DNA of 21,251 bases from Gymnopilus junonius (GCA_015501075.1 JADNYJ010000539.1:1-21251), one strand, 5' to 3'. Positions 9,001 through 20,439 are shown, numbered from the stretch's first letter. Notes: a model not told the origin generated them from the letters alone. Made by a program: numbers and translations.

Positions 9001-12000
9001 TGTTCACTAACGAACATTCGAGGTATGAATAAGCATTAGGCTTAGCCTCGTTTCAATGATATCCGATTCTGCAAGCTCTTCGCAAACCCATTTCTTATGA
9101 TAATGCACACCTTTTCACCTCGTGCATGATATTCTTGGTATGGTCGTGAAAAAACTGTGCCGACGCAATGGCCGAGAGAACGAGATGACTTCTATGGCTT
9201 GGGTCGACATTCTGGAATCAAGAAGAGGCCATCTCATCGGACCCAATTACTTCCTGCATCACAAGGACCTACTTATAGCATCACAGGAAGGACAGAGTAG
9301 TCAACTCGTGCTGGATTTATCTTCATATCTCCACAGTTAGCAAGTGTTTATGGTAAGCTTTATCGATTTATCGGGCTGCGAATACAGCAGATGTTTAATA
9401 ACGGCCTTGGATAAAAGTTCAGCTCAGACGAGTTAATGGATTTCACTAGGATTAATTAAGGATGCCAATAGGTGTTCGAAGGCCCTGATCGTCGGACCGT
9501 GCCTTCCCGTGCCTTCCTTGAGCACCTTAGACAAATAATGTAATCGCTACCCTTGACCCATGCTTCTCGAATGAAACCTACTCACTGTAGCCATTCTATT
9601 CATTCCCAAGGAAGAAACAGTCAAAATACCTAACAACGACGAAGCTCAATACTACAAGGGAGAAAAGAACTCAGATAAGGATTGATTTGTCGGAATTCGG
9701 CTCATAAGAAGTTTAATGCGAGTAAGTACTAGGCATTTTCTTATCAGAAAGGTCGATTTCGCACCAATTCGTATCGTGAGTAAGGGAAATAAACATGATA
9801 TATATATAAGAGCGTCGTCACATGTCAGTGGCTGGTATTTTGATTGACTCCTTGCCTAAAGGCCTTTGGGAATCGATTTAGTTTGGGAATAGGATAAAAA
9901 TAATGGGGGTGACGTGCCTTTTCATTTCCATTTTAATAATTTGATATCCATGTGCACCAGAACTTCTGAGATACCTAATCGAGACAAGTAACTCGGGCCA
10001 CGGAGGTGAGATACTCAAATCCAAATCGTAACAAATAAGGATTACTTTACTCATCATGAAGACAGTATTTCCTTCGTACAAGAAGGGCGTTGAATGCATC
10101 AAGTCCTCGAGCGACTGTAACTACAACATTCAGACGCACTGGAGAATGGATGGGTAACTTGGCGTCTTTGCTAACTTGTATGACGTTGCGCACTTAGTTC
10201 CGGATTGGAACTGATACTTGCGACCTGATGATGCGGGATGATAGATCGATCGCCTATGTAGGTCCGTGAAGGACCCCGGGCAAAGTTCGGATGTCCGAAT
10301 GTTTGTTTTTCTAACTCCAAGGAGAGAATAGATTCACATCATCTCTGTAGAAAATCGGAACGAGAGGCGAAATCATTTTTCGACATGTTTCCCGAGTCAT
10401 ACATAGCCTCATAAGTCAATTCTTGATTTCCCTGGAATTTAATATTCGGTGACCTTCGCCTTAAATCATAAATGTTGAGTCAGTAACAAGAGCGATCTTT
10501 TGGAAGCAAGCTGGGTAATCGGATCTGAATCAAAGAGAGGTTCATGAGCTCCAGAGGGCTGTGAATACAGTATGTCGGGCTTGTGATATCACGGCCATGA
10601 TCCACTAGTATAAGGTATGAGATCGCCCAAGTGATGAGCGGTATGATAACGGCCTGATGTATATCGGGCACTGTGGCTGTTTTATTTTTGAAACACGCCG
10701 GGAGGAGAGGCCAAAGTCGGAGGAAGTGATGGCGTTCGTGAGCACGAGTATAGCGCATCACTGGCAGCGGTCACATGTCTTTTGGCCATTTCCAGAACCA
10801 CTGGAGCTCACTGCAAATCATTGACACATACCCAAGGTACCAAAAGATCATCTAAGCAAGCGTGACGACAGAGAATTAGAACTAATGTAACCGAATCCTG
10901 GAATGTTTTGAGGCACGTTGATAACAGGATCAGCGGTTTTGCTTCATCCTGTGGAACACATTAGAGGAGACGAGGACTTCGAAGGAAGGATGCCAAATGT
11001 GAGTGTAGCTCCTTTGTTATACACCGCCAGCTTCGGTATGTACCTAGAATACCGTAGGATGCGTGAAGGGCAGCAGCGCTGAGGATTGCAGTTTCTGTCA
11101 AGAACATCGCGCCCAAATGCACATGCTGGAGTAGTTTAGAGGCAAAAACCGTCGTCAAGGAACCTTTGAACCACAATCCTTGTTCTTTCGAGAAAGAGTT
11201 ATCGGTGACAGTAATTTTTTTTTCGACTCTCACTCACTCCGGAGAGGTCTGGAATCCGGGAGATCTCTCCGTTCGGAGTAATTATACCATCCAAATATGG
11301 ACGATACGCCGGAACTGTGCTATAATTAAATGGGGTATCGGTGAGAGTGAGAACGAAGTAAAAGATACCAGCAAACGCATGTGGACCTGATACTGACGAG
11401 ACCTATTCCTTCATGATATCCATGAATACCCTTATACGACTTTGGTATTGAATCGAAACATCAGTGAGTCGTGACAATATCATAGCTTTGAGAAGATATC
11501 AGATGCCTAAGACGCCTCAAATGGATAGCGTGAATCAGGCGGATTTATGCGAACGTTTGTCATAACCTTCCGAGCACAAGACGCACCATTTAGGTTACGT
11601 GAGCGTTGGATTGACAGTTCGTACTTAATTTCGCTAAGTGAAGATGACCGCCCGGCACATTGGCGCACCACTTCTGTCTTTCAGTCGTCGTAGGTGAGAA
11701 TTTTCGGCGGGCTTGTGTTCTTGCGTCGCGTGCAGAGGCGTACGAGTCGGAGCGACGCCCTTCTGCAATTCGTAGTCAGTAGATAAGATGGCGCACTTGC
11801 AAGTGGAACGTGAACTGATGGGATTCTCGCTTATCGAACGTGGTCCAAACTGAACCAAATAAAACCCTGAAAGCGGAAGCAAAATTGGGATGCAAATCGA
11901 GCAAATATATCCTCACCGAGAACCGTAAAACAGATGAATGAGTCTTTTTACTACAAGGTACGCCCTCAAACTCTCCAAAATATTGATATCACACAGTACA

Positions 12001-12143
12001 AGTAATCCAGACTGGGAAAGAGACTCGGGAACGTAATCTACAGCTGGATCCAAGTTTCCTTTTGCGGTGTGTCCGGGGAGATCTCATGCCGATTCAGGGT
12101 TGTGTGAATTGGGACTGTCGGATGCACGACCCAGAAAGTTGTC
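6004..12143. other. Gene-poor region of about 6 kb
   Basis: Apart from the first few hundred bases, which are the T-rich 3' flank of the preceding gene, I find no supportable gene. ORFs are short (122 codons at most), have no recognisable motifs, and do not chain into a convincing spliced gene. Base composition is near 45% GC without long repeats. Small tandem duplications occur (TCCCATG twice near 6961, CCGTGCCTT twice near 9503), with palindromic GTACGCGTAC-type strings near 7130. Minus-strand hydrophobic ORFs at 10480-10761 and 10961-11233 are the only segments with a protein-like look; they are treated as a separate observation. Confidence 0.45.
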
Positions 12144-12144
12144 C

Positions 12145-12157
12145 TTATAAGATAAAG
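12145..12157 (+). promoter_or_regulatory. Candidate TATA element upstream of the HMG-box gene
   Basis: TTATAAGATAAAG lies about 145-155 nt upstream of the ATG at 12302. A C/T-rich stretch (about 12186-12300) follows, as in typical fungal core promoters. The match is short and could be chance. Confidence 0.3.
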
Positions 12158-12301
12158 AACAGGCTTCCTGTGGGTAATACTGAGCGACACCTTTTCATCC
12201 ACGCCCCCCGTCCCCAAATCCCTGTCCTTCACCGTCCTACCTCTTCCCGCCTGTTGGTACGGAGTATCCCCTTCTTCTTGCGCGTCCTAGTCCATTTCAA
12301 C

Positions 12302-13811
12302 ATGCCTGCCGAGCGGACGAAAGCGTTAAAGCGCTCAGACTCAGCTGGTAAGCCATATTCTGCCTATAAATTTCGAAACTCATCAACACGTTCTTTCCCA
12401 GCGCCTGTAGGTAATCAGTTCGTCTGGGCGTCTCAGCCCGACTATAGCAGCGGATCGGAGATGCCCTTCCTCCCGGAATCGTCCTCAATCTTGGACGATC
12501 TTCCTCCTCTCGTCGACACCCCCCTACTGAGTTTATCATGTTCCCTCCGCCTACCGAGACCTCTGCCACACGCAAACAAACTCACTCCAAGAAGAAACCC
12601 GACAACTATATTCCCCGCCCTCCCAATGCCTTCATTCTTTTCAGGTCGTCATTCATTAAGAGCCAGCACGTTTCCACTGAGGTCGAAACCAACCACTCTA
12701 CGTTGTCGAAGATCATTGGCTTGACCTGGCAGAACCTTCCTGAAGAGGAGCGCAAGGTTTGGCACGAGAAGGCGAAGCAGGCGCTGGACGAACACAAGCG
12801 CAAGTTCCCTAAGTACGCCTTCCGTCCTGTTCAGACGAAGGCTAAAGGTGCGCCATCCGAGAAGCGGAAGGTGCGGGAGGTTGAACCAAAGGACATGAAA
12901 CGATGCACGAAGATTGCGCAGCTGCTGGTCGAGGGTAAGAAGGGTAGGGAGCTCAACGAAGCCATCCAGGAATTCGACAAGCACCACGTTCCTGAAATCG
13001 TCACCCGTTTCGAAGCCCCCATGACCGCACGCGCCTTCCGCCGGTCCTCTTCCGCCCCCATTCCTGATACTGAGAATTCGCGAGCCTCTCAGTCATTTTT
13101 CCAGCAAATCCTGTCGTCGCCTCAGAAACCAAGGCCAGCCAGTACGCGCCCCACCCGCTGTTCCACTCCGGAAGACACATTCGAGGAAGATGTCTCTTTC
13201 AGTGGGAATTTATATCCGGCGGTTGCCTCTCCTACCCCATTGAAGGAGGAGTCGTCTTTCGTCAGTTCGTTTCGACCTTCCTTGAGATTTAAATTGATAT
13301 TTTTATTTTATTTTTTATTACCCAGAGTTTTGGGAATTTCTCATTCGACAATATTGTAGCGCCAATACCCACATACGAATGCGATCCTCTGTCCATTCAG
13401 CAACAATTCGATGGCAACCACTATAACCCGAATCTCACTCTCGATACCTCATTTATGGACGATTGGACACATAGTCCAGTGTCTTCGTCACCATCGACGC
13501 CCAGCTACATGATGAGCCCCAGCCCCATGATTCCTGACTCGCCTGCACCCTCTTTTAACTCTGGATTCGGAACATTATCTCCAACCATGGACAAGTGCGC
13601 GGATGGATTTGAGAACCAATTCCTTGCTTTCCAGCCATCCTGCGGTCTTGATGGGCAGACGTCCCTTGCTGGAGGCGACATCGGACATATCGGCGGTCAG
13701 GACATGTACGCGGCGTTTGAAGACTCCATCCACCAACAACCCGCAACCCTTGCCCACCTCGATTTTGATTTCTCAGCGTTCATGACATCAATCCCACAGT
13801 ATGCCATCTAG
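12302..13811 (+). CDS. HMG-box (MATA_HMG-type) transcription factor, with an apparent 1-nt frameshift
   Basis: Exons 12302-12347, 12402-13260 and 13326-13811; introns of 54 and 65 nt (donors GTAAGC and GTCAGT). The HMG box is encoded at about 12610-12822. It starts YIPRPPNAFILFRSSFIKSQ and continues through NHSTLSKIIGLTW, WHEKAKQALDEHKRKFP and YAFRP, all hallmarks of fungal sequence-specific MATA/ROX1-type boxes. A conserved-looking region follows (KRCTKIAQLLVEGKKG, then VTRFEAPMTARAFRRSSSAP), then a Ser/Pro-rich, acidic C-terminus with many SP/TP sites. It should be a nuclear DNA-binding regulator; fungal relatives control mating, development or hypoxia, and its own targets are unknown. The N-terminus (MPAERTKALKRS and FVWASQPDYSSGSEMPFLP) resembles that of mushroom HMG proteins but lies one frame away, the switch falling at the C6 run 12519-12524. 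Restoring phase would give about 463 residues; a start at ATG 12538 gives 402 residues with an intact HMG box. Confidence 0.85.
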
Positions 13812-14971
13812 CCGTGGCGTGAGCTTTTTCGGCATGGCGCCTAGAAATTCTTAATCGAAACGCGGTTCAACTTTTCGCCCAACCCCTCCAGTTCGAAAAT
13901 GGACGGAACGCCCACATTCCTTTCTCTTTCCTCGACGAGGAGTCATCATCCTTTCGACCCTCCTTTCATTATTGATGTATGTATAATATTTCTTATTCTT
14001 CCTTCCTCTTACCCGCTGTTGTCGCTTGTTCTCTTTCCTTTGTACTCTTTTCTTTTCATGCCGCCGCTCTCCACCCACTACCTCCGAATCCTTCTGGGAA
14101 TCTGTCACCCTGTATTTCTAGTCATGTGGCGCACTTTCGGGCCGTTACACCGACGGCACGCACCCACCAAACGCACGCTCCTTCTCAAGCATGAGGCATT
14201 CATTATCCCACTCTCACTCTTCCTCGCCGTCTTGTAACTTATTCTTTTCTTCATTTCCCCACTTATCGATATCGTTCGGGTTCGGTTCTCCCGCGGACGA
14301 CCGGTCTCGCAATTGCGAGCTTTCGACCCAGCGTTCACCCCATCACTATCTATATGGACTAGCAAGGTGCCCTCGACTATTCTCCTTCATCCAATGTCCT
14401 GCGACGTGTTGTTGTTTTTGTACCTGTACATTACCTATATTTTCCACCCTCTAGATGTTTACGAGTATCCGGTGTCAAAACTAATACACCGTGATTGTTT
14501 ATTTTCCCTGTTGTTCTTTATTTTTGTGGCGACTGGGTCAATGATTCTAGCTGGAACTTGAATCTAATCTGCCTCTATTGAAACCGAAGAACTTCAAGCT
14601 TACGCCTCAAGCCCTTGTATTGGAACCTTCTTTTTATCTTGTCTATAACAAGGTGGACATCAAACTGCGAAGGCAATCGACCAGACCTAGACAGCGTGAT
14701 CACATTCTCATCTTCTACGTATACTTTCGCCAGGCTCAGACTGCGTGTGTATCCTCTTGAGGACGGTTTTTTGGCTACAGGCCTTTGGCGCGTATATGCC
14801 TGTCTGGATTTCTCCAGCCGGAGAACATGAAAGAGCTAGCGGGCGTGGTACCATTGGACTGGAGTGATGCCTTGCAAAGCGGTACATTCAATAACATTAT
14901 TAGGCTACAGGGTTGATACATTTTAAAGTACGTTAACTATGCTACAGTCCGTATATAAATTAAACCTGGCT
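13812..14971. other. Convergent intergenic region (3' flanks of the HMG and DUF6534 genes)
   Basis: The HMG gene (plus) and the DUF6534 gene (minus) converge here. The first part is T/C-rich, consistent with 3' UTR. ORFs of up to 112 codons are compositionally driven (Ser/Leu/Phe-rich) and lack motifs. A perfect 14-bp palindrome, CTCGCAATTGCGAG, sits at 14306-14319. No RNA gene was recognised. Confidence 0.5.
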
Positions 14972-16437
14972 TCAGACAACAGACGGCGCTGTATCCGGGC
15001 TATCCCTGTCGTCATGTTTTCCCACTCTTTCGCTTTCGACATCACCCTGTCCAATTGTCATCCCTTCAGATAACTCAATGGCATTGGTAGGGAAAGTAGC
15101 AACATCCTCTGAACGAAACTCTGAGATGTGTACGCGGTCGGTGAAGGAGGATTCGGAGCCAATGTGCATTCGACTATTCAATAGCACCATCATCGAATTA
15201 GAATACACCTTGGCCAGGATTTCAGATGGAACTTGATAGTAGGCAGGATGATTCGGAAGCAATGCCAGGACAAGGTTTAGAATAGCAATCGCAGCTGGAA
15301 ATATAGGATGAGAAAGCTGCAAGCGGGGAAAACGCAAGAAAATATACCTGTAGCTGTCCCAGTTTCGATAACCAGCGTCATGACTTTCCCCAAAAGTACC
15401 TGAGTATCTTTCATCACTGCCGATTTATGGCGAGAGAGCTTCATAAGAGGATGAGGATAACGAATATAAGGAAAGGCTATGCAGACTGACATAATACGTC
15501 ATGCAAACCGCAATTATCACATCGCACAGGGCGCTTCCTCCATTCCACACCTATGAAACGTGGTAAGAATAGGTTATGACCTGATCAGTGGACGGAGAAC
15601 GTACACCAGCAGTGATGTAAAAGTGTGGACCCAGCAATTGGCTAAAGATGACAACCTCTTTCAGAACGACGGCAGATGCTATTGCTCCAGCAAGCTGAAC
15701 AACTGCAAGCTTGGGGCGGAGGATGATGTGATTATTACAGATCCTGAATATCGTGCAACGGGACTTACAGCGAATATCAAGCCTGCTACCCGATATGACC
15801 GGGCCAGGAGGCTGATTCTATAAGCATAGAATACTTGGGCCAAAAAAGCAACTGTCAGAATAAGAGCAACCGCTCAGAGTCTGCGTCGGCAGTGGAAGGA
15901 GGTTATGCGACTCACCGATGCCGCATATAAGGGGAACCTCCAGCCAAGCAAGATCAATAGCATTGTAATACGAGTAGTTCCCAAAGCCAACCGCAAATAC
16001 ATGCCATGCCGACTTCGTCATCATGATCGTTTGAAGAAGTTCGAAGGCGAAGACCACATAGACGAAGATCTTGTTGCGAGCGGGGTCCTTTGGGAACGCG
16101 ATGTAGTACATGTCTAGAAGAACAAGTCTCAGTCATAAGAGGACACCCGACTTGATGAATCTCGCGCTCACAAACTTGGGTGCATAATATCCCAAATAAT
16201 CCCCAGTGCAACAGGTATCCAACGATCTACATCGATATGAGAGTTATGAAGTTTTCGTCTCCGTAGCATTTGCTTGAGGTACTAACGCGAGGACCCGTTC
16301 TTGACTCTGAAGTTAGTAATCACGCCCTAATCACACCTGTGCAGGACGGCTAACCGTGCACAGAGCAGAAAAAAGACGACTCACTTTGAGACTATATCAT
16401 CTGGAATCGGTGGAAGGGTCGAGTTCGTCGAGGTCAT
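14972..16437 (-). CDS. DUF6534-type multi-pass membrane protein, nine exons
   Basis: Exons on the minus strand: 16437-16385 (uncertain 3' end), 16306-16287 (uncertain 5' end), 16226-16172, 16113-15916, 15851-15769, 15694-15605, 15550-15491, 15438-15348 and 15294-14972 (TGA). Introns are about 52-90 nt. Exons 3 to 9 splice in phase with GT-AG borders. The product is about 320 residues with seven hydrophobic segments, including YLLHWGLFGILCTQV, VYVVFAFELLQTIMM, VAFLAQVFYAYRIS, ALCDVIIAVCMTYYLSR and AIAILNLVLALLP. The order, the early YMYYIAFPKD and the late KVYSNSMMVLLNSRM are characteristic of the large agaricomycete DUF6534 family, whose function is unknown. Exon 1 (MTSTNSTLPPIPDDIVSK) ends at a consensus donor (AAA|GTGAGT) that is out of phase with exon 2 (SRTGPR). 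A weak donor at 16392, joined to position 16304, would restore phase. Family assignment is strong; the N-terminus is not settled. Confidence 0.8.
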
Positions 16438-18949
16438 GAAAGAGGTATCAACGACGGTGGCGATGATTCGCCGACATGCAATTCTGTTCCAGTGGAAAGT
16501 TTTTTTAGTCAGGTGTCATGGCTATAAATGCGAAGGGCCGTGGGGGACTGACACCAGAAAATGGGAATTTGGTGACGATGGTTTACTCCGCACCGATCAC
16601 GTTTATGATTGCTGCCGGCCTTGGACGGCTGTGATATCGTTACAGTTGCAGATTCTGTCGCTGGCTTGGAATTAGCAATTAGAACCCATCGTAAGAATGC
16701 TCCGAAGAAGCTTTGGGGGACCAGATTGAAAACGAAGGAATTTCTGGGAGAAAGAAGTTTGGTGCTTTTTTGCATAGTAAGGCCTGGTGTCGTTCTAGCG
16801 TTAATCGCTTCATCGATACATCTAGCTCCAGTTTAGACATGTTTCAGCAATTGAGCGGCCAAAAAAGGTTACATCTCATCGAAACACGACGAGAGAGGAG
16901 AGAGCATGTTATTATTAGCGCTCTCTTGACCATCAGTGATACGCCAGTCGCTAAAGAGGTTCCCGGAGTTCGCACAGCCACCGCTGAAGTGATACTACCA
17001 GCCCCAGACAAGAACATTTATCCAGCGAAAGCGTCCCAAGCAAAGCAAGGCGGCTGCAGAGACGTCTCTGACGGCATACTCAACACAATGGGAGCCGAAT
17101 ACGACAGAAAAGGCATCGAAGTTTAACACAAAGAGGAAGGTTCTCGTCCTAACTCGATTGGGCTGGTTGGAAGGTTAATAAGAGTATAAAACTGCACAGA
17201 ATTCCATAGTGGGCGTGAGGGGACACCAAGCGCATTATACGGAAGGATATGCGAAGTATTTTATCCAATACTTTCAGGAAGGTCGTCTGGAATATAGTTC
17301 CACGAGCAGGAGGAGGTCCAGGCTCCAGCAAACGTGACCAGGATCAACCGACGAAGTGGTAAGCGATTCGCATTCCCCAACAAGTGCGTAGCACGAACAC
17401 GAGAGATCCTAGAACAATTGGGAGGAAGAGAGAAGGAAAGAAGTGATTGGTAAACCCGCGTGGAGGGCACTTCCTACACGCATCGTGACGCGGCCACTGA
17501 CGTCCGATAGCAGGAAAGGAAAACTGAAAGGCTTCGTCACCGTATTAGCCTCGTACTGTAATAAAATGATATATCATATATAACACTTTACTCTTGCGTG
17601 TCTGTTCCGTTTACTCCTCCTGGACATTCGCCCATCAGCCACAGCCATCCGACAAAATTGATGTTGTCGCAATTTCAAATTTGTGTAAGACCCGGCCCAA
17701 GGGTACTATCGAGGTTATGAGGAGAGCATAGCGATTCTATTTCGCGAGCTTTTGAGCCGAAATTTAAAAGGTGCCCACCCTTGGGCAAGGTAATGGTGAT
17801 CATAGGTACCAGTCAGGTTGTCGACTTCATTGCATGATTCAAATTTCAAATTGGCACAGCCCCTACGCCCCGCGGTTCAAATACAACCACATACATCCAA
17901 CGGAACTCCGACGGCCCCGAAGAACAACTCGACATCAATTCTCTCTTTCGACATTCACTACGCCTTTTTCATCGTTCCAGTAGTGCCCATACCTCGCCTC
18001 GGTATTCAAGCCCAGGTCTTCCGAGGTCCTTATTGTTATTCTCAAACTAGCTCAGCTCGTCTTCTTACCACTGTACGCTTTATCTTGCTGCTTTCACGTC
18101 CTGCTCTTGTAGGGATTGCGTCATTTCCATAGCCTGCGCCTTCTCCCATCCGAAAGACAATTTGGCGTAACCTCTTGCAAGCTCTGAATGTTTCATCCGC
18201 CCAACATAACTCTTGATACACTTCGTCACCTGCTGATCGAGTTTTCCCTGACTGTTTGCTTTGGCATGAGTGTTCTTCTTTCCATTTGAAAGTGGCTTAG
18301 CTTGTCCCCTTAGCTCTGGAGCCTGTTTATCTCATCATTCTGGTGGAGATTACGACATGTATACTAGTGGTCCAATTCCTCTTTCGTCTTGAATCATCAA
18401 ATTTGCTTTCCATCATCACGGTTCAATTGCCTCTTCCCCAATACGAAACTCGCCCTTTTCTGCCCATATTCAACTCACCGTATATATGTTTGGGAAACTC
18501 ACTGCCAAGTTTCTGGCGCCCTGGCGCCCCCCTTTGAATTCTCTTGTAATTGATTATGATATGCAATCAATGTGCAGGTTGCCTCATTTTGAAATGCCTG
18601 CAGGGCTCTCGGTGCTTCGTCTGGTTCATCTCGATGAGGTTACCTTTTATTCTGAATTCTAGAGAGTCCCCCATCTTCTCTTTTTTTAAATCCATTTATT
18701 GTCCGTTGGGCCGAGCCCTATGTCAGACGTGTGCTACAGTGGTTCTATCTAATGGTATGTTCTATCTATGTCTCCAATACTAAATCGACCATGTGAGCCT
18801 CCTTTGGAAGTCTACGGCGTTGCTAGTAACACAAATATGGGATTGCTGTGGTGTAGTATAGGGAGTTAGGAGTGAGTGTGGTATTATTAGTTGTTGTATG
18901 GTAGGGGTCGGAGAATAGATAGATGAATAAATAGAGTCGGGCTGCTGTC
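16438..18949. other. Region without a supportable gene, between the DUF6534 gene and the retroelement
   Basis: The first few hundred bases would hold the minus-strand promoter of the DUF6534 gene. The longest ORF (16713-17126 +, 137 codons) has no signal peptide, domain or codon pattern that separates it from chance. At 17650-18780 the sequence is C/T-rich on the plus strand with short ORFs only. The part nearest 18949 (about 18790-18949) is probably the 3' untranslated end of the retroelement; it has a short ATCT-rich run near 18915-18935. Confidence 0.45.
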
Positions 18950-19985
18950 TTACCCTCCTTGCTCCCTGCCCTCTCCGTCCTCCTTCTCCTTTGGTGGTGT
19001 CAGGTTGCCATGTGTTTCCTTGAACCGCCCTGTCTCTGCAATGTACTGCAGTAATGCTCGTAGGTGCTTCTTGTCTCCTAGTAGGTCTATGCCCACCTCT
19101 CGTCTGCCGATCTTTTTTCTGAGTCATTCCCGCTGGGGAGCATGTGCTGGGCACCAACACAGATAGTGTTTGGTAGTTTCTGGGCTCTCCTTGCAGCTCT
19201 AGCAGATTGGTGAGTCTGACTTCTTTATTCGATGGAGGTATGCTGCCAATGGTACATGGCCCATCCGCATCTGAGCTAGGATACTTGCATGTCTGCACGG
19301 GAGGCCTTTGATGAGTTTCCTGAACTTGTTTGATGGGGTTGACAGGTCTATCTCTATCATCTTCTGATATCTGGGTAGCTTCCGGAATTGTTCAATATAT
19401 CTCTTCTTTGCACATGCTTGTAGGTGCTGTTTGAGGGCACTTTTGCTGGCTGGCAGCCCTCCATGAGCCTTCAGTATTCCAAAATAGCCATTCAGGTTTC
19501 TTTCTTCTCCTTCTGCTGCCTTCTTCACCTCCTTGTCTGCTTCCTCTCCACCCGGAATATCTCTGTGGCCTGGTATCCAGATGATATGCACTGTCAGCCC
19601 AGGGTGTCTTCTAACAATGTCTCCATAGATCCTTTGCACCTCTGCTATGATATAGCTCCCTGGTTTAGGTTTTCATTTCATATGTGTCCATATCAAGGCC
19701 TGGTTGTCCACAAAGATAAGTACATGTGCACCACTCAGGTCTGCTGTGTCACTTTGCAGGAGATGCATAGCCAGCATCTGTTCAACTGCATTGCCCTCAT
19801 AGACTGTGTGGCATGTGGTGGGTCCCAGGTAGTGGCATGCAACCCACTTCTCCCAGAAGCCATAGTTTAGTACTGCTGATGCCCAATTCCCTTGTCATGT
19901 CCTGACCCTCTGTGTAAATCCTCACATCTGCATCTAAGTCCTCATGCAGTTTAATTGCCTCCTCCTTCATTGCTGATATTATCAC
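18950..19985 (-). pseudogene. RNase H and zinc-knuckle C-terminal fragment of the LINE-like element
   Basis: Three frames carry RNase H pieces. The start (EDLDADVRIYTEG, near 19915) corresponds to the first catalytic strand. The expected Asp-Gly-Ser is disrupted by what looks like a one-base loss, leaving Glu-Gly-Gln. A middle piece in another frame (about 19885-19676) has VYEGNAVEQML and FVDNQALIW. The end piece has WIPGHRDIPGGEEADK (about 19590-19545). Further on are the linker (ILAQMRMGHVPLAAYLHRIK) and a Cys/His tail (SPIC, stop, SCKESPETTKHYLCWC). The tail then contains an in-frame TGA after APQRE, where CGA (Arg) would be expected, and ends at TAA 18950-18952. Confidence 0.8.
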
Positions 19986-20439
19986 TTTCGGCAGTGACTG
20001 CCAGTGGTGGCTTGGCTATTGTGTCTATTGTCTCCACTCTTGTTCTCCGAATGTGACACATAATGAGAATCTGGCTAATTGGAGATGGGTGCCATGCTGT
20101 GGTCTTTGTAGCTGCCCTTTGCTGTGTTGTGGAGGGGGTGTGTCTGGGAGTGTGGCAATCCAGAGACCAGCTGCCTGGCATCATTGCAGGATATACTCAC
20201 ATTGGAACCATGTCTGCATGTGCGAGCAATAGGTCTGTCAGTGTTGATTTCAGGGCTCCCACTACCTGCAGTGCTGCTGTTGGACTTTTTCTAGCTTTCC
20301 TATCATTCCCCCTGCCCCAACTCACTTGCCTCCTCTTGTTTGTCCTTCTGCCACTGCTGCTGAGCACCAAATATCCACTGCATACAACATGCTGGCCATT
20401 GCCACTACATGAACATCCTCCTTGCCATCTCCCCTTCCA

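Noticed and set aside
12062..12301. In-frame upstream extension of the HMG protein
   Set aside because: The extension crosses a TATA-like element and a C/T-rich leader, and MPAERT is a typical start for these proteins.
16713..17126. 137-codon plus-strand ORF upstream of the DUF6534 gene
   Set aside because: An ORF of this length is expected about once by chance in a window of this size and composition; no motif, signal or splice context supports it.
17771..18132. Short ORFs in a C/T-rich region that might form a small gene
   Set aside because: They overlap in different frames, have no recognisable motif, and do not chain through good splice sites.
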